Notes: generated by a model not told the origin, from the letters alone. A stretch of 64,000 nucleotides of DNA from Streptomyces cellostaticus (GCF_001513965.1 NZ_KQ948031.1:121091-185090); one strand, 5' to 3'; counted from the first letter of the stretch, positions 42,777 to 52,432 are shown. A program made the numbers and translations.

Positions 42777-45290
42777 GTGACCCTCATCGATCAGCTGCCG
42801 CCGACCGCCGACCCCGACGCCCTGTACGAAGCCTTCGAGTCGTGGGCGCAGGAGCGCGGTCTCACCCTCTACCCCCACCAGGAGGAGGCGCTGATCGAGG
42901 TGGTCTCCGGGGCGAACGTGATCGTCTCGACGCCCACCGGCTCCGGCAAGAGCATGATCGCCGCAGGTGCGCACTTCGCCGCGCTGGCCCGGGACGAGGT
43001 CACGTTCTACACGGCACCGATCAAGGCGCTGGTGTCGGAGAAGTTCTTCGAACTGTGCAAGATCTTCGGCACCGAGAACGTCGGCATGCTCACCGGCGAC
43101 GCCTCCGTGAATGCCGACGCGCCCGTGATCTGCTGCACCGCCGAGGTGCTGGCCTCGATCGCGCTGCGCGACGGCAAGGACGCGGATGTCGGCCAGGTCG
43201 TGATGGACGAGTTCCACTTCTACGCGGAGGGCGACCGCGGCTGGGCCTGGCAGATCCCGCTGCTGGAGCTCCCACAGGCCCAGTTCATCCTGATGTCGGC
43301 CACTTTGGGAGACGTGTCCTTCTTCGAGAAGGACCTCGCCCGCCGCACCGGCCGTCCCACCTCGGTGGTCCGCTCGGCGACCCGACCGGTGCCCCTCTCC
43401 TACGAGTACCAGCTCACCCCGCTCACCGAGACGCTCACCGAACTGCTGGCGAACAGGCAGGCCCCGGTGTACATCGTCCACTTCACGCAGGCACAGGCCG
43501 TGGAGCGGGCGCAGGCCCTCATGAGCATCAACATGTGCTCGCGCGAGGAGAAGGACCAGATCGCCGAGCTGATCGGCAACTTCCGCTTCACCACCAAGTT
43601 CGGCCGGAACCTCTCCCGCTACGTCCGTCACGGCATCGGCGTGCACCACGCCGGCATGCTGCCCAAGTACCGGCGCCTCGTGGAGAAGCTCGCCCAGGCC
43701 GGCCTGCTGAAGGTCATCTGCGGCACGGACACGCTCGGCGTGGGCGTCAACGTGCCCATCCGGACGGTGCTGTTCACGGCCCTGACCAAGTACGACGGCA
43801 GCCGGGTGCGCACGCTGCGGGCCCGTGAGTTCCACCAGATCGCGGGCCGGGCCGGCCGGGCGGGCTTCGACACGGCGGGCCTGGTCGTCGCGCAGGCGCC
43901 CGAGCACGTCATCGAGAACGAGAAGGCCCTCGCGAAGGCGGGCGACGATCCGAAGAAGCGCCGCAAGGTGGTGCGCAAGAAGGCACCGGAGGGCTTCGTC
44001 GGCTGGACGGACAACACCTTCGAGAAGCTGATCGCGTCCGAACCCGAGCCGCTCACCTCGCGGTTCCGGGTGACGCACACGATGCTGCTGTCGGTGATCG
44101 CCCGTCCCGGCAACGCCTTCGAGGCGATGCGCCACCTCCTGGAGGACAACCACGAGCCGCGCAGGCAGCAGCTGAGGCACATCCGGCGAGCGATCGCGAT
44201 CTACCGCTCCCTGCTGGACGGCGGGATCGTGGAGAAGCTCGACAAGCCGGACGCCGAGGGCCGCATCGTCCGGCTCACGGTCGACCTCCAGCAGGACTTC
44301 GCGCTCAACCAGCCGCTGTCCACGTTCGCGCTCGCCTCGTTCGAACTGCTCGACCCCGAGTCGCCGTCCTACGCCCTCGACATGGTGTCCGTGGTCGAGT
44401 CCACGCTGGACGACCCGCGGCAGATCCTCGCCGCCCAGCAGAACAAGGTGCGCGGCGAGGCCGTGGCCGCGATGAAGGCCGACGGGGTCGAGTACGAGGA
44501 GCGCATGGAGCGCCTCCAGGACATCTCGTACCCGAAGCCGCTGGAAGAGCTGCTCTTCCACGCGTACGACACCTACCGCAAGAGCCACCCGTGGGTCGGT
44601 GACCACCCGCTCTCGCCCAAGTCCGTCATCCGGGACATGTACGAACGGGCGATGTCCTTCACCGAGCTGGTGTCCTTCTACGAGCTGGCCCGCACCGAGG
44701 GCATCGTGCTGCGCTACCTCGCCAGCGCCTACAAGACCCTCGACCACACCATCCCGGACGACCTGAAGTCCGAGGACCTCCAGGATCTGATCGAGTGGCT
44801 CGGCGAGATGGTCCGCCAGGTCGACTCCAGCCTGCTGGACGAGTGGGAGCAGCTGGCCAACCCGGAGGAGATGACCGCCGAGGAGGCCCAGGAGAAGGCC
44901 GACGAGGTCAAGCCCGTCACCACCAACGCCCGCGCCTTCCGGGTCCTCGTCCGCAACGCCCTGTTCCGCCGCGTCGAGCTGGCGGCCCTCGACCAGGTCG
45001 AGGAACTGGGCGAGATGGACGCCGAGTCCGGCTGGGACGCCGAGGCATGGGGCGAGGCGATGGACAAGTACTGGGACGAGTACGACGATCTCGGCACCGG
45101 CCCCGACGCCCGCGGCCCCAAGCTGCTGGTGATCAAGGAGGAGCCGGAGAACGGCCTCTGGCGCGTCCGCCAGATCTTCGACGACCCGGGCGACGACCAC
45201 GACTGGGGCATCAGCGCAGAGGTGGATCTGAAGGCCTCCGACGCCGAGGGCCGTGCGGTCGTACGCGTCACCGACGTCGGCCAGCTGTGA
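42777..45290 (+). CDS. Ski2-like DEAD/DEAH-box helicase with DUF3516-type C-terminus
   Basis: An 837-residue superfamily 2 helicase. Motif I is TPTGSGKSMI near residue 54, Ia TAPIKALVSEKF, motif II MDEFHF (DEFH variant), motif III MSATLGD, and the second RecA domain has YVRHGIGVHHAGMLPKYR, TDTLGVGVNVP and QIAGRAGRAG. The C-terminal half is the long actinobacterial DUF3516-like region. Relatives are thought to act on RNA, but this has not been proved for this family. GTG 42777 begins the conserved sequence; the upstream 20 in-frame codons look like leader DNA. It is followed by tesB after 19 bases and probably is cotranscribed. Confidence 0.93.
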   Translation: MTLIDQLPPTADPDALYEAFESWAQERGLTLYPHQEEALIEVVSGANVIVSTPTGSGKSMIAAGAHFAALARDEVTFYTAPIKALVSEKFFELCKIFGTENVGMLTGDASVNADAPVICCTAEVLASIALRDGKDADVGQVVMDEFHFYAEGDRGWAWQIPLLELPQAQFILMSATLGDVSFFEKDLARRTGRPTSVVRSATRPVPLSYEYQLTPLTETLTELLANRQAPVYIVHFTQAQAVERAQALMSINMCSREEKDQIAELIGNFRFTTKFGRNLSRYVRHGIGVHHAGMLPKYRRLVEKLAQAGLLKVICGTDTLGVGVNVPIRTVLFTALTKYDGSRVRTLRAREFHQIAGRAGRAGFDTAGLVVAQAPEHVIENEKALAKAGDDPKKRRKVVRKKAPEGFVGWTDNTFEKLIASEPEPLTSRFRVTHTMLLSVIARPGNAFEAMRHLLEDNHEPRRQQLRHIRRAIAIYRSLLDGGIVEKLDKPDAEGRIVRLTVDLQQDFALNQPLSTFALASFELLDPESPSYALDMVSVVESTLDDPRQILAAQQNKVRGEAVAAMKADGVEYEERMERLQDISYPKPLEELLFHAYDTYRKSHPWVGDHPLSPKSVIRDMYERAMSFTELVSFYELARTEGIVLRYLASAYKTLDHTIPDDLKSEDLQDLIEWLGEMVRQVDSSLLDEWEQLANPEEMTAEEAQEKADEVKPVTTNARAFRVLVRNALFRRVELAALDQVEELGEMDAESGWDAEAWGEAMDKYWDEYDDLGTGPDARGPKLLVIKEEPENGLWRVRQIFDDPGDDHDWGISAEVDLKASDAEGRAVVRVTDVGQL

Positions 45291-45309
45291 GCACAGGAGA
45301 CTCCCACCC

Positions 45310-46176
45310 ATGACGAACCCGGCGGAGAGACTGGTCGACCTCCTCGACCTGGAGCAGATCGAGGTCAACATCTTCCGTGGCCGGAGCCCGCAGGAATCCC
45401 TGCAGCGGGTCTTCGGCGGCCAGGTGGCGGGCCAGGCCCTGGTCGCCGCCGGGCGCACCACGGACGGCGAACGCCCTGTGCACTCGCTGCACGCGTACTT
45501 CCTGCGCCCGGGCCGGCCGGGTGTGCCCATCGTGTACCAGGTCGAGCGAGTCCGCGACGGGCGGTCGTTCACGACGCGCCGGGTCACGGCCGTGCAGCAG
45601 GGCCGCACGATCTTCAATCTGACCGCCTCCTTTCACAAGCCTGAGGAAGGACCGTTCGAGCACCAGCTGCCACCGGCCCGCGAGGTGCCGGACCCGGAGT
45701 CCCTGCCGACGGTGACCGAGGAGATCCGCAAGCACCTGGGCGCGCTGCCGGAACAGTTGGAGCGGATGGCGCGCCGCCAGCCCTTCGACATCCGGTATGT
45801 CGACCGGCTGCGCTGGAACGCCGAGGAGATCCAGGGCGCCGAGCCGCGCAGCGCCGTGTGGATGCGCGCGGTCGGGCCGCTCGGGGACGACCCGCTGGTG
45901 CACACCTGCGCGCTGACCTACGCCAGTGACATGACCCTCCTGGACGCGGTCCGCATTCCGGTCGAACCCCTGTGGGGTCCGCGGAACTTCGACCTGGCCT
46001 CGCTGGACCACGCCATGTGGTTCCACCGGCCGTTCCGCGCGGACGAGTGGTTCCTGTACGACCAGGAGTCCCCGATCGCCACCGGCGGGCGCGGGCTGGC
46101 CCGCGGGCGCATCTACGACCTGCAGGGGCGGCTGCTCGTCTCGGTCGTCCAGGAGGGTCTGTTCAGGGCCCTGTAG
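45310..46176 (+). CDS. tesB: Acyl-CoA thioesterase II
   Basis: A 288-residue double hot-dog thioesterase that hydrolyses medium- and long-chain acyl-CoA to free fatty acid and CoA. The family patterns are VFGGQVAGQALVAAGRT (active-site region in the first repeat), SLHAYFLRPG, and in the second repeat SLDHAMWFHRPFRADEWFLY with the catalytic aspartate in LDHA and the usual Q/T residues of TesB at YASDMTLLD and QEG. It is a standard length. ATG 45310 follows a purine-rich AGGAGA. It is downstream of the helicase in the same direction. Confidence 0.95.
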   Translation: MTNPAERLVDLLDLEQIEVNIFRGRSPQESLQRVFGGQVAGQALVAAGRTTDGERPVHSLHAYFLRPGRPGVPIVYQVERVRDGRSFTTRRVTAVQQGRTIFNLTASFHKPEEGPFEHQLPPAREVPDPESLPTVTEEIRKHLGALPEQLERMARRQPFDIRYVDRLRWNAEEIQGAEPRSAVWMRAVGPLGDDPLVHTCALTYASDMTLLDAVRIPVEPLWGPRNFDLASLDHAMWFHRPFRADEWFLYDQESPIATGGRGLARGRIYDLQGRLLVSVVQEGLFRAL

Positions 46177-46182
46177 CGGGGT

Positions 46183-47175
46183 TCAGACCCCTGCGGGCCG
46201 GGGCTTTCTGCGGTGCAGCCAGGCGCGCAGTCCGCGGGTCGGCCGCGTCGCACCCGGCTCGGTCTCGTGACCCCGAGGTGGAGGCGGCGAGGCCGGCTGC
46301 GCCGCGGCCACGGCGTGCCGTGCGACCGTTGGCGTCACGGGGTGGGCGTGGTGCGCGGCCGGGCGCCGGGCGGGCGCTGTGTGCCGTGCCGCCGGGCGCG
46401 GGGCCGGCGAGTGGCCGCGTGCCTCCTGTACCGCGTGCGCCAGTTCGCTGCGCAGCCAGTCGGCTTCGTCGGAGTCGTGAGCCGTCATGAGCTGCTCGGC
46501 GAGGTGCGCGGTGGGCGATCCCGGGGCGGCGTGGTCGGGCGCAGCGGGCCGGAAGCGGTTCAGGTGCGCACGCTCGTAGGGATCCTTGACGATGTCCGCG
46601 ACCTCGACAGGCGCGAGGAAGGCGGCCACGGTCCCGGCCCGCGCCCACGGGTCCTCGGCCTCGCGCAGCAGGAATCCCAGGTGCCGTCCGCGCCAGTTGC
46701 GGGCCCGCAGGTCCACCCCGGCCGCCAGTTGCCCCCTCAGGTTCTCGGGCGTACGCCCCTTGAGCAGGTGCGCGTTCTCGGCGCCGACCGCGAACTGCCT
46801 TAGTTCCTCGGCCAGATAGAGCCAGACGACGGCTCGGTAGCGGTTCAGGTAGAAGCGCACCGGCACCAGCAGTCCCAGACGGGCGAGCCGCGTGAACCTG
46901 CCCGCCGGGATGTCCATGAGCGCGGCGCCCTCGGCCGTACCCACGACCCGCACGCGTGCCCGGAGTGTTTCGGGAAAGCCGTCCTGGGCGCGCAGCCGGT
47001 CGAGCTCCGCCCGCTCGACCCGGCGGCCTCCGCCTCCGCCCTCGTCGGGCACGGTGCGGATACAGCCGAGATGGACGGCGAGGGCGAACTCGCCTCGCCT
47101 GAGCCCCAGTTCACGAGCTGCGCGGCTCGCTGCGCAGGTGACGGGGCGGGAGGGGACGAAGGTGCTTCCCGACAT
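46183..47175 (-). CDS. DUF6397 family protein
   Basis: A 330-residue protein with the structure of the actinobacterial DUF6397 family: an N-terminal DNA-binding-like region (ARELGLRRGEFALAVHLG and IPAGRFTRLARLGLLVPV), a conserved middle (LNRYRAVVWLYLAEELRQFA, and LLKGRTPENLRGQLAAG), then a long proline-alanine-arginine-rich tail of about 100 residues. Two helix-turn-helix-like elements suggest DNA binding, but the family role is unknown. GGGGGAG lies upstream of ATG 47175. Its stop is just past the convergent tesB stop. Confidence 0.8.
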   Translation of the reverse strand: MSGSTFVPSRPVTCAASRAARELGLRRGEFALAVHLGCIRTVPDEGGGGGRRVERAELDRLRAQDGFPETLRARVRVVGTAEGAALMDIPAGRFTRLARLGLLVPVRFYLNRYRAVVWLYLAEELRQFAVGAENAHLLKGRTPENLRGQLAAGVDLRARNWRGRHLGFLLREAEDPWARAGTVAAFLAPVEVADIVKDPYERAHLNRFRPAAPDHAAPGSPTAHLAEQLMTAHDSDEADWLRSELAHAVQEARGHSPAPRPAARHTAPARRPAAHHAHPVTPTVARHAVAAAQPASPPPPRGHETEPGATRPTRGLRAWLHRRKPRPAGV

Positions 47176-47301
47176 GGTCGTACTCCCCCGTGGAGTCGGT
47201 GGCTCACGCCGTGTGCGTGAGCCGTGCACACACCGTATCCGGTTCGACACGCGTCGTGGCGAGCCTGTGGATAACTCCGCGGAACTAGGCGAATACGCAG
47301 G

Positions 47302-47715
47302 TCAGAGGTCTGTCAGGGGAGCCCGCTCGGGTTGCCGGGCGTCCACGCCGAGGTGTTCGCCGACCCGGTTGACGAGCAGGGTCATCTCATAGGCGATCTG
47401 GCCGATGTCGGCCTCCGCGCCACTGAGCAAGCACAGGCAGCTGCCGGTGCCGGCGGCGGTCACGAACAGGACTGCGTCGTCGTACTCGATCATGGTCTGG
47501 CGCACGCTTCCCGCGCCGAAGTGGCGCCCCGAACCCTTCGCCAGGCTGTGCAGCCCGGACGCGACGGCGGCCAGATGCTCGGCGTCCTCGCGGCGAAGGC
47601 CCGTGCTCGCTCCGGTGACCAGCCCGTCGTTGGACAGGACCAGCGCGTGCCGTACGTGGTCCACCCGTTCGGTCAGATCGTCCAGGAGCCAGCCGAGTCC
47701 CTGGTTCTGCGCCAT
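47302..47715 (-). CDS. Roadblock/LC7-domain protein (CvnB-like, orphan)
   Basis: A 137-residue roadblock/LC7 protein, the same family as CvnB of conservons: LGWLLDDLTERVDHVRHALV, SNDGLVTGASTGLRREDAEH, AAVASGLHSLAKGSGRHFG and QTMIEYDDAVLFVT. Members act as platforms or regulators of small GTPases. It is closely similar to the CvnB protein encoded at 49473-49910, but it stands alone without its own kinase, DUF742 or GTPase gene. ATG 47715 follows GGGGAG. It is divergent from the split-barrel gene by 92 bases. It may work with the neighbouring conservon. Confidence 0.93.
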   Translation of the reverse strand: MAQNQGLGWLLDDLTERVDHVRHALVLSNDGLVTGASTGLRREDAEHLAAVASGLHSLAKGSGRHFGAGSVRQTMIEYDDAVLFVTAAGTGSCLCLLSGAEADIGQIAYEMTLLVNRVGEHLGVDARQPERAPLTDL

Positions 47716-47807
47716 GTTCCGTCTCCCCGTGTGACGTCTCCCCCTGGCTGGAGGATCTGCCCGCCAGCCTTCCCCACGACCGGCGTCCGGGCAAGCAGGA
47801 TGGGCGT

Positions 47808-48236
47808 ATGGCACAGAAGATGACCGATGAGGAATGGCGGGCGTTCGTCTCGTACGGCACCCGAACCGGCAAGTTGTCCACCGTCAATGCCGATGGGAGC
47901 CCACATGTGGCCCCGATCTGGTTCCTGCTGGACGGTAACGAAGTGGTCTTCAACACGGGCAAGGGGACCGTGAAAGGGCGCAATCTCGCCCGTGACGGAC
48001 GGATCGCCCTGTGCGTGGACGACGACCGGCCGCCGTTCCACTTCGTGGTGCTGAACGGGCGTGCCCGGCTGTCGGAGGAGCTGGACGAGGTGCGTCTTTG
48101 GGCCACCCGCCTCGCCGCCCGGTACATGGGTGAGGAGCGCGCCGAGGAGTACGGCGCCCGCAACGGTGTCCCGGGCGAGCTGCTGGTCCGGGTCGCCGTG
48201 GACAAGGTGGTGGCGCTGAAGGACCTGGCCGACTGA
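47808..48236 (+). CDS. PPOX-class F420/FMN-dependent split-barrel protein
   Basis: A 142-residue split beta-barrel flavin/F420-binding protein: AFVSYGTRTGKLSTVNADGS, PHVAPIWFLLDGNEVVFNTG, then KGTVKGRNLARDGRIALCVD, DDRPPFHFVVLNGRARL. The family (TIGR03618-like Rv1155 group) includes F420-dependent reductases and biliverdin reductases. The exact reaction is unknown. The basic cluster KGRNLARDGR is the usual cofactor phosphate site. ATG 47808 is used. It is convergent with cvnD. Confidence 0.9.
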   Translation: MAQKMTDEEWRAFVSYGTRTGKLSTVNADGSPHVAPIWFLLDGNEVVFNTGKGTVKGRNLARDGRIALCVDDDRPPFHFVVLNGRARLSEELDEVRLWATRLAARYMGEERAEEYGARNGVPGELLVRVAVDKVVALKDLAD

Positions 48237-48239
48237 GGC

Positions 48240-48842
48240 TCAGCTGACCGAGTCGAGGAGCCGGGCGGTGTGCATCCGCCCGGCGTATTCGACCAGGCGG
48301 ATCAGTACCTCCTTGCCCGAGTCCCGGTCGCGTGCGTCGCACAGCACCACGGGCGTTCCCCGGTCCAGGTCGAGGGCCCGGGAGACGTCGTGGGCGCCGT
48401 AGGCGCGTGCCCCGGCGAAGCAGTTGACGGCCACCACGAACGGGATGCGCCGGTGCTCGAAGTAGTCGACCGCCGGGAAGCAGTCCTCCAGCCGGCGCGT
48501 GTCGGCGAGCACCACGGCACCGAGGGCTCCCTGGGAGAGTTCGTCCCACAGGAACCAGAAGCGGTCCTGCCCCGGTGTGCCGAACAGGTACAGGGACAGG
48601 CCGGAGCGGATGGTGATGCGCCCGAAGTCCATGGCGACGGTCGTGGTGACCTTCTGGTCCACACCGTCGGTGTCGTCCACCAGTTGCCCGGCTTCGCTGA
48701 GCAGTTCCTCGGTGCGCAGCGGCCGGATCTCGCTGACGGCGCCGACCAGGGTCGTCTTGCCGACACCGAAGCCGCCGGCGACCAGTATTTTCAGTGCCAG
48801 GGCCGACATGTCGCCGGCGGCGTCGGAGTGCTCGGAGACCAT
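48240..48842 (-). CDS. cvnD: Conservon small GTPase (CvnD)
   Basis: A 200-residue Ras-like GTPase of the conservon type. The P-loop is VAGGFGVGKTTLV near residue 20. Switch II is LYLFGTPGQDRFWFLWDEL near residue 85, where the DxxGQ motif of Ras reads GTPGQ, as in other CvnD proteins. The NKxD-equivalent region is VAVNCFAGARAYG. It is thought to pass a membrane kinase signal together with the roadblock protein. GAGAG precedes ATG 48842; an upstream in-frame ATG adds a low-complexity lead-in. The gap of 198 bases before it is unusual for conservons. Confidence 0.93.
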   Translation of the reverse strand: MVSEHSDAAGDMSALALKILVAGGFGVGKTTLVGAVSEIRPLRTEELLSEAGQLVDDTDGVDQKVTTTVAMDFGRITIRSGLSLYLFGTPGQDRFWFLWDELSQGALGAVVLADTRRLEDCFPAVDYFEHRRIPFVVAVNCFAGARAYGAHDVSRALDLDRGTPVVLCDARDRDSGKEVLIRLVEYAGRMHTARLLDSVS

Positions 48843-49040
48843 GATCACTTCTCTCGGGAGGGCCGGCTGCGGTTCGTGGTGGAGGTGCTCGGGACGGGAA
48901 GTCAGCATCATGACAACTTCGCCACCCCTGTAGGGGATCGGACCGGAATGCGCCTGATGTGACCGCCTCGCGCCCGGTTGGTTCCGGAAGGCGCGCCAAA
49001 TGGGATGCCGTGAGGCGTCCGATGGGTTGTGAAGGTTCAT

Positions 49041-49454
49041 CTACAGCGCCCGCAGCCCCTCGATGACCTCGCGCAGAATCCGTTCGTCCGGTAGCTGGGC
49101 CGGGGGCACCGGGCGGCTGATGGTGACGCAGCCCAGTTCGAAGAGGTCGCCGAGGAGCACCCTCACCACGCCCACCGGCAGGTCCGCGTCGGCCGCGAGT
49201 TCGGCGACGGACTGCGTCTCCGTACGGCACAGGTCGATCAGGGCCCGGTGTTCGGGGCCGAGCGCGGTGTCGTCGTCCACGGCCGGTGCGGCGGGGGCGA
49301 GGGTGACGAGGGCGATCAGGTCGAAGCGCACTCCGGTGGGGCCGGGCTGGGTGCGTCCGCCGGTCATGGCGTAGGGGCGGACCAGGGGCCCGGCCTCGCC
49401 GTCGTACCACTGGATGCCCTGTTCGCGCGGGCCGTCGGTCGGGTTCTCGGTCAT
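49041..49454 (-). CDS. cvnC: Conservon DUF742 protein (CvnC)
   Basis: A 137-residue DUF742 protein. The pattern LVRPYAMTGGRTQP at residues 24-37 and FDLIALV near 44 is diagnostic, and a winged-helix-like segment VAELAADADLPVGVVRVLLG, then LFELGCVTI, follows. It is part of the conservon signalling module, where CvnC binds the other components or may act on DNA. It lies 18 bases downstream of cvnB. The spacing to cvnD is about 198 bases. Confidence 0.93.
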   Translation of the reverse strand: MTENPTDGPREQGIQWYDGEAGPLVRPYAMTGGRTQPGPTGVRFDLIALVTLAPAAPAVDDDTALGPEHRALIDLCRTETQSVAELAADADLPVGVVRVLLGDLFELGCVTISRPVPPAQLPDERILREVIEGLRAL

Positions 49455-49472
49455 GGGTGCCGCCCTTTCGGC

Positions 49473-49910
49473 TCATCCGGCGGCGGGCGGCCGGGCCGTG
49501 ACGCGCGGCGCCGTGTGGAGGTGCTCGCCCACGCGCTTGACCAGGCGTGCCATCTCGTAGGCGACCAGGCCGATGTCGGCGGTGACGGCGGTGAGCACGG
49601 CGAGGCAGGAGCCTTCGCCGGCGGCGGCCACGAAGAGGAAGGCCTCGTCCATCTCAACCATGGTCTGGCGTACGCCGCCCGCTCCGAAGTGCCGTCCCGC
49701 GCCCTTGGCAAGGCTGTTGAAGCCGGAGGCCACGGCGGCTAGGTGCTCCGCGTCCTCCCGGGCGAGGCCGGTGGAGGCGCCAACGGCCAGGCCGTCGTTG
49801 GACAGCACGACGGCGTGCCGCACCTCGCTCACCCGCATCACCAGGTCGTCCAGCAGCCAGTCGAGTTCGCCGGATCGCTGGGCGGTCCTCATGCTCGGGT
49901 CCTGGATCAT
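49473..49910 (-). CDS. cvnB: Conservon roadblock/LC7 protein (CvnB)
   Basis: A 145-residue roadblock/LC7 domain protein: LDWLLDDLVMRVSEVRHAVV, SNDGLAVGASTGLAREDAEH, AAVASGFNSLAKGAGRHFG and QTMVEMDEAFLFVA. It likely regulates the CvnD GTPase, as MglB does for MglA. ATG 49910 overlaps the end of cvnA by four bases; ATG 49892 is the other option. The protein is highly similar to the orphan roadblock protein at 47302-47715, which suggests a local duplication. Confidence 0.94.
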   Translation of the reverse strand: MIQDPSMRTAQRSGELDWLLDDLVMRVSEVRHAVVLSNDGLAVGASTGLAREDAEHLAAVASGFNSLAKGAGRHFGAGGVRQTMVEMDEAFLFVAAAGEGSCLAVLTAVTADIGLVAYEMARLVKRVGEHLHTAPRVTARPPAAG

Positions 49911-52432
49911 GCCGGGTCTCCTTCGGTGCTGTCACTGCCCGTTTCGGGTTCCGGGGCGGCGGCGCCGCGGCCGGGCTTCCTGCCGCCACCGCGGGCCCAG
50001 CCGTCGCGGTAGGCCGTCATGCGGTCCCGTACGAGTTCGGGGGTGCGCCGGTCGTCGGCGCGCGGGGCGGGTTGCGGCCCCGGTTCTTCGGGGCGCTGGT
50101 GGCGGAGTTGGGGGGCGAGGCTCGCTTGGCGCACACGGCGCGGGAGGTCGTCGGAGGGCTCGGAGTCGTTCGGTGGGCGGTGCAGCCTCAAAGCGGTGAC
50201 TCCGGGGGGCGGGGGTTCGTGCGCGGGCGTCGATGAGGCCGGGGTCGTGGCCGCGAGGGCGGGCCGAACGGACGGCGCGGTGACCGCGGACGGGGGCCGG
50301 GGCGTGTCGGGCACGGGCGCGTACGCGCGTTGCTGCTCCGGGTGTTCCTGCGCCTCCTCGTGGGCGGGGCGTCTCGCAGAGCCGGTGTGCAGCAGGGCGG
50401 TGGGCAGCAGGACGACCCCGGTGGTGCCTCCGTAGGGGGAGGTGCGCAGGTGCACCTTGATGCCGTGCCGGGAGGCGAGCCTGCTGACCACGAACAGTCC
50501 GAGGCGGTCGCTGTCGAACAGATCGAGGGCCTCGGACTGCTCGATCCGCCGGTTGGCCTCCGCGAGCGTCTCGGCGCCCATGCCGAGGCCCCGGTCCTCG
50601 ACTTCGAGGGCGTAGCCGTTGCCGACGGGTTCGCCGGTGACGCGCACGCGTGTGTGGGGCGGCGAGAACTGGGCGGCGTTCTCGACCAGTTCGGCCAGCA
50701 GGTGGGTGAGGTCGGCCACGGCCGCGCCGATGACGGACGCCTCCGGGAGCTGGCGCACCTCCACGCGCGCGTAGTCCTCGACTTCGGACACGGCGGCGCG
50801 TACGACGTTCGTGAGGGACACCGGCATGCGCCAGGCCCTGCCGGGTGCCGCTCCGGAGAGGATGATCAGGCTCTCGGCGTGACGTCGCATCCGGGTGGTG
50901 AGGTGGTCGAGGCGGAAGAGGTCGCTCAGCTCGTCGGGGTCGTCGGAGCGCCGCTCCATGCTGTCCAGGAGACTGAGCTGGCGGTGGACCAGCACCTGGC
51001 TGCGCCGGGCCAGGTTGACGAAGACGCCGGAGATGCCGCTGGCGAGTTCGGCGCGCTCCACCGCGGCGTGCAGGGCGGCGCGGTGGACGGTGGTCAGGGC
51101 CTCCGACACCTGGCCGGTCTCGTCCTCGGCGGGTGGTCCGGCCGGTGCCTCGGCCTGGATGTCGATCTCCTCGCCCGTGCGCAGCTTTCGCATCGCCGCG
51201 GGGAGTTTGCGGCGGGCGATCTCCAGGGCGTCGTTGCGCAGGTTCACCAGCTCGACGACGAGAGCCCGTCCGATGCGGACGGAGATGACGAGCGAGGCGG
51301 CGACGGCGGCGAGGCCGAAGAGCACGGCGGCGCCCGCCGGGCTGAGCAGGCCGCGCGTGAACGGGTCGGCGCGGCCCGCGACGGCCCGCCCGGTGTCCGT
51401 CGCGATGCCCCGCATCCCGTCCTGCACGCGCGCGTGCGAGGCGCTCCAGGCGGTCGTCGGTGCGGTGTCGACCGCCTTGGCCCCGGGGCCGGCGGCGAGG
51501 ATCTTGTCCTCGGTGGCGGTGAGCGAGGTGTACGCGCTGCTGCCGGCGAGGTCGCGCCAGGCGGTGCGCTGGGTGCCGGGCAGGTCGGCGACGGCAGCCT
51601 CGGTGAGGGTGCGGCGGGTGGCGACGGCTGCCCCGAACAGCCGCAGCCGCTCGCTGTGCAGACCGCCGGCCGGGCGCGCGCTGCCGAGGGCGGCGTCCTC
51701 CTGGGCCAGCGCCTCTGCCGCGCGGGAGAATTCGAGCAGTACGCGCGCGTCGGAACCGACGTCGGCCTGCTGGATACCGGTGAGGGCGCCGTCCACCGTG
51801 AAGGCCGTACCGATCGTCTTCGTGTACTGGGTGTACACCTCGCTCCAGCCGGCCTTGCCATCGAGTACGGCGGTCCGCAGCGCGCGCAGGTTCTCGGCGC
51901 CGGTGACGAACGCCTGGAGACGTCCCGCGACTCCGGCGGGCAGTTCCTGGCTGTCGGCCACGGTGTTGTCTTCGCCGAGCCGCAGCCTGGCCACCGCGCG
52001 GTCGGTTCGGGCGGCGAGTCCGCGCAGGGCGTCGCCGCCTCCCGCACCCGGGTCGGCGGTGTAGCGCACGGCGGCGGCCCGCTCGGTCTGCAGGGCGGTG
52101 ACGGCCGCGGCCACCGGGGCGCGCAGTTCGGCGTCGACCCGCTGGGACTGGCGCAGGTGGGCGACGTCCTGGGCGGTGCTGACGGTGGCGTACGCCCACA
52201 GGGCGAGCAGGGAGACGACCGGCACCATCAGCAGGCAGACCACCTTGGCCCGCACCGTGCGAGGCCGCAGGTGCCAACGGCCCGCGCGCGGGGGCGCGTT
52301 GTCCGGTGCTGTGTCGAGGGGGTGTCTCGCGTCCTCGTCGGCCGGTGGTCCGGCGTGCGCGCGGCGGCCGCGCGGCGGGGGCGGGGACTGCTCCGGGGTG
52401 CCGGCGTTCGGGGTGCTTCGGGGTGGGCGCAT
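49907..52432 (-). CDS. cvnA: Conservon sensor histidine kinase (CvnA)
   Basis: An 841-residue membrane sensor kinase. After a proline-rich, positively charged N-terminus of about 55 residues there is a membrane segment (VVCLLMVPVVSLLALWAYAT), a long extracellular helical region of the nitrate/nitrite-sensing (NIT) type (about 80-340), a second membrane segment (AAVLFGLAAVAASLVISV), HAMP-like linker, and a HATPase domain with the N-box ELVENAAQFSPPHTRVRV and G-box DRGLGMGAETLAEAN. There is no clear phosphoacceptor histidine box, as in other CvnA proteins. The C-terminal 150 residues are disordered and proline-rich. It is the first gene of the conservon. Confidence 0.93.
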   Translation of the reverse strand: MRPPRSTPNAGTPEQSPPPPRGRRAHAGPPADEDARHPLDTAPDNAPPRAGRWHLRPRTVRAKVVCLLMVPVVSLLALWAYATVSTAQDVAHLRQSQRVDAELRAPVAAAVTALQTERAAAVRYTADPGAGGGDALRGLAARTDRAVARLRLGEDNTVADSQELPAGVAGRLQAFVTGAENLRALRTAVLDGKAGWSEVYTQYTKTIGTAFTVDGALTGIQQADVGSDARVLLEFSRAAEALAQEDAALGSARPAGGLHSERLRLFGAAVATRRTLTEAAVADLPGTQRTAWRDLAGSSAYTSLTATEDKILAAGPGAKAVDTAPTTAWSASHARVQDGMRGIATDTGRAVAGRADPFTRGLLSPAGAAVLFGLAAVAASLVISVRIGRALVVELVNLRNDALEIARRKLPAAMRKLRTGEEIDIQAEAPAGPPAEDETGQVSEALTTVHRAALHAAVERAELASGISGVFVNLARRSQVLVHRQLSLLDSMERRSDDPDELSDLFRLDHLTTRMRRHAESLIILSGAAPGRAWRMPVSLTNVVRAAVSEVEDYARVEVRQLPEASVIGAAVADLTHLLAELVENAAQFSPPHTRVRVTGEPVGNGYALEVEDRGLGMGAETLAEANRRIEQSEALDLFDSDRLGLFVVSRLASRHGIKVHLRTSPYGGTTGVVLLPTALLHTGSARRPAHEEAQEHPEQQRAYAPVPDTPRPPSAVTAPSVRPALAATTPASSTPAHEPPPPGVTALRLHRPPNDSEPSDDLPRRVRQASLAPQLRHQRPEEPGPQPAPRADDRRTPELVRDRMTAYRDGWARGGGRKPGRGAAAPEPETGSDSTEGDPA

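Noticed and set aside
39897..45617. A 1,906-codon minus-strand open frame
   Set aside because: It is antisense to the Ski2-like helicase and other confident genes and gets its length from GC-rich codon symmetry and the 42-bp repeat array. It has no domain content.
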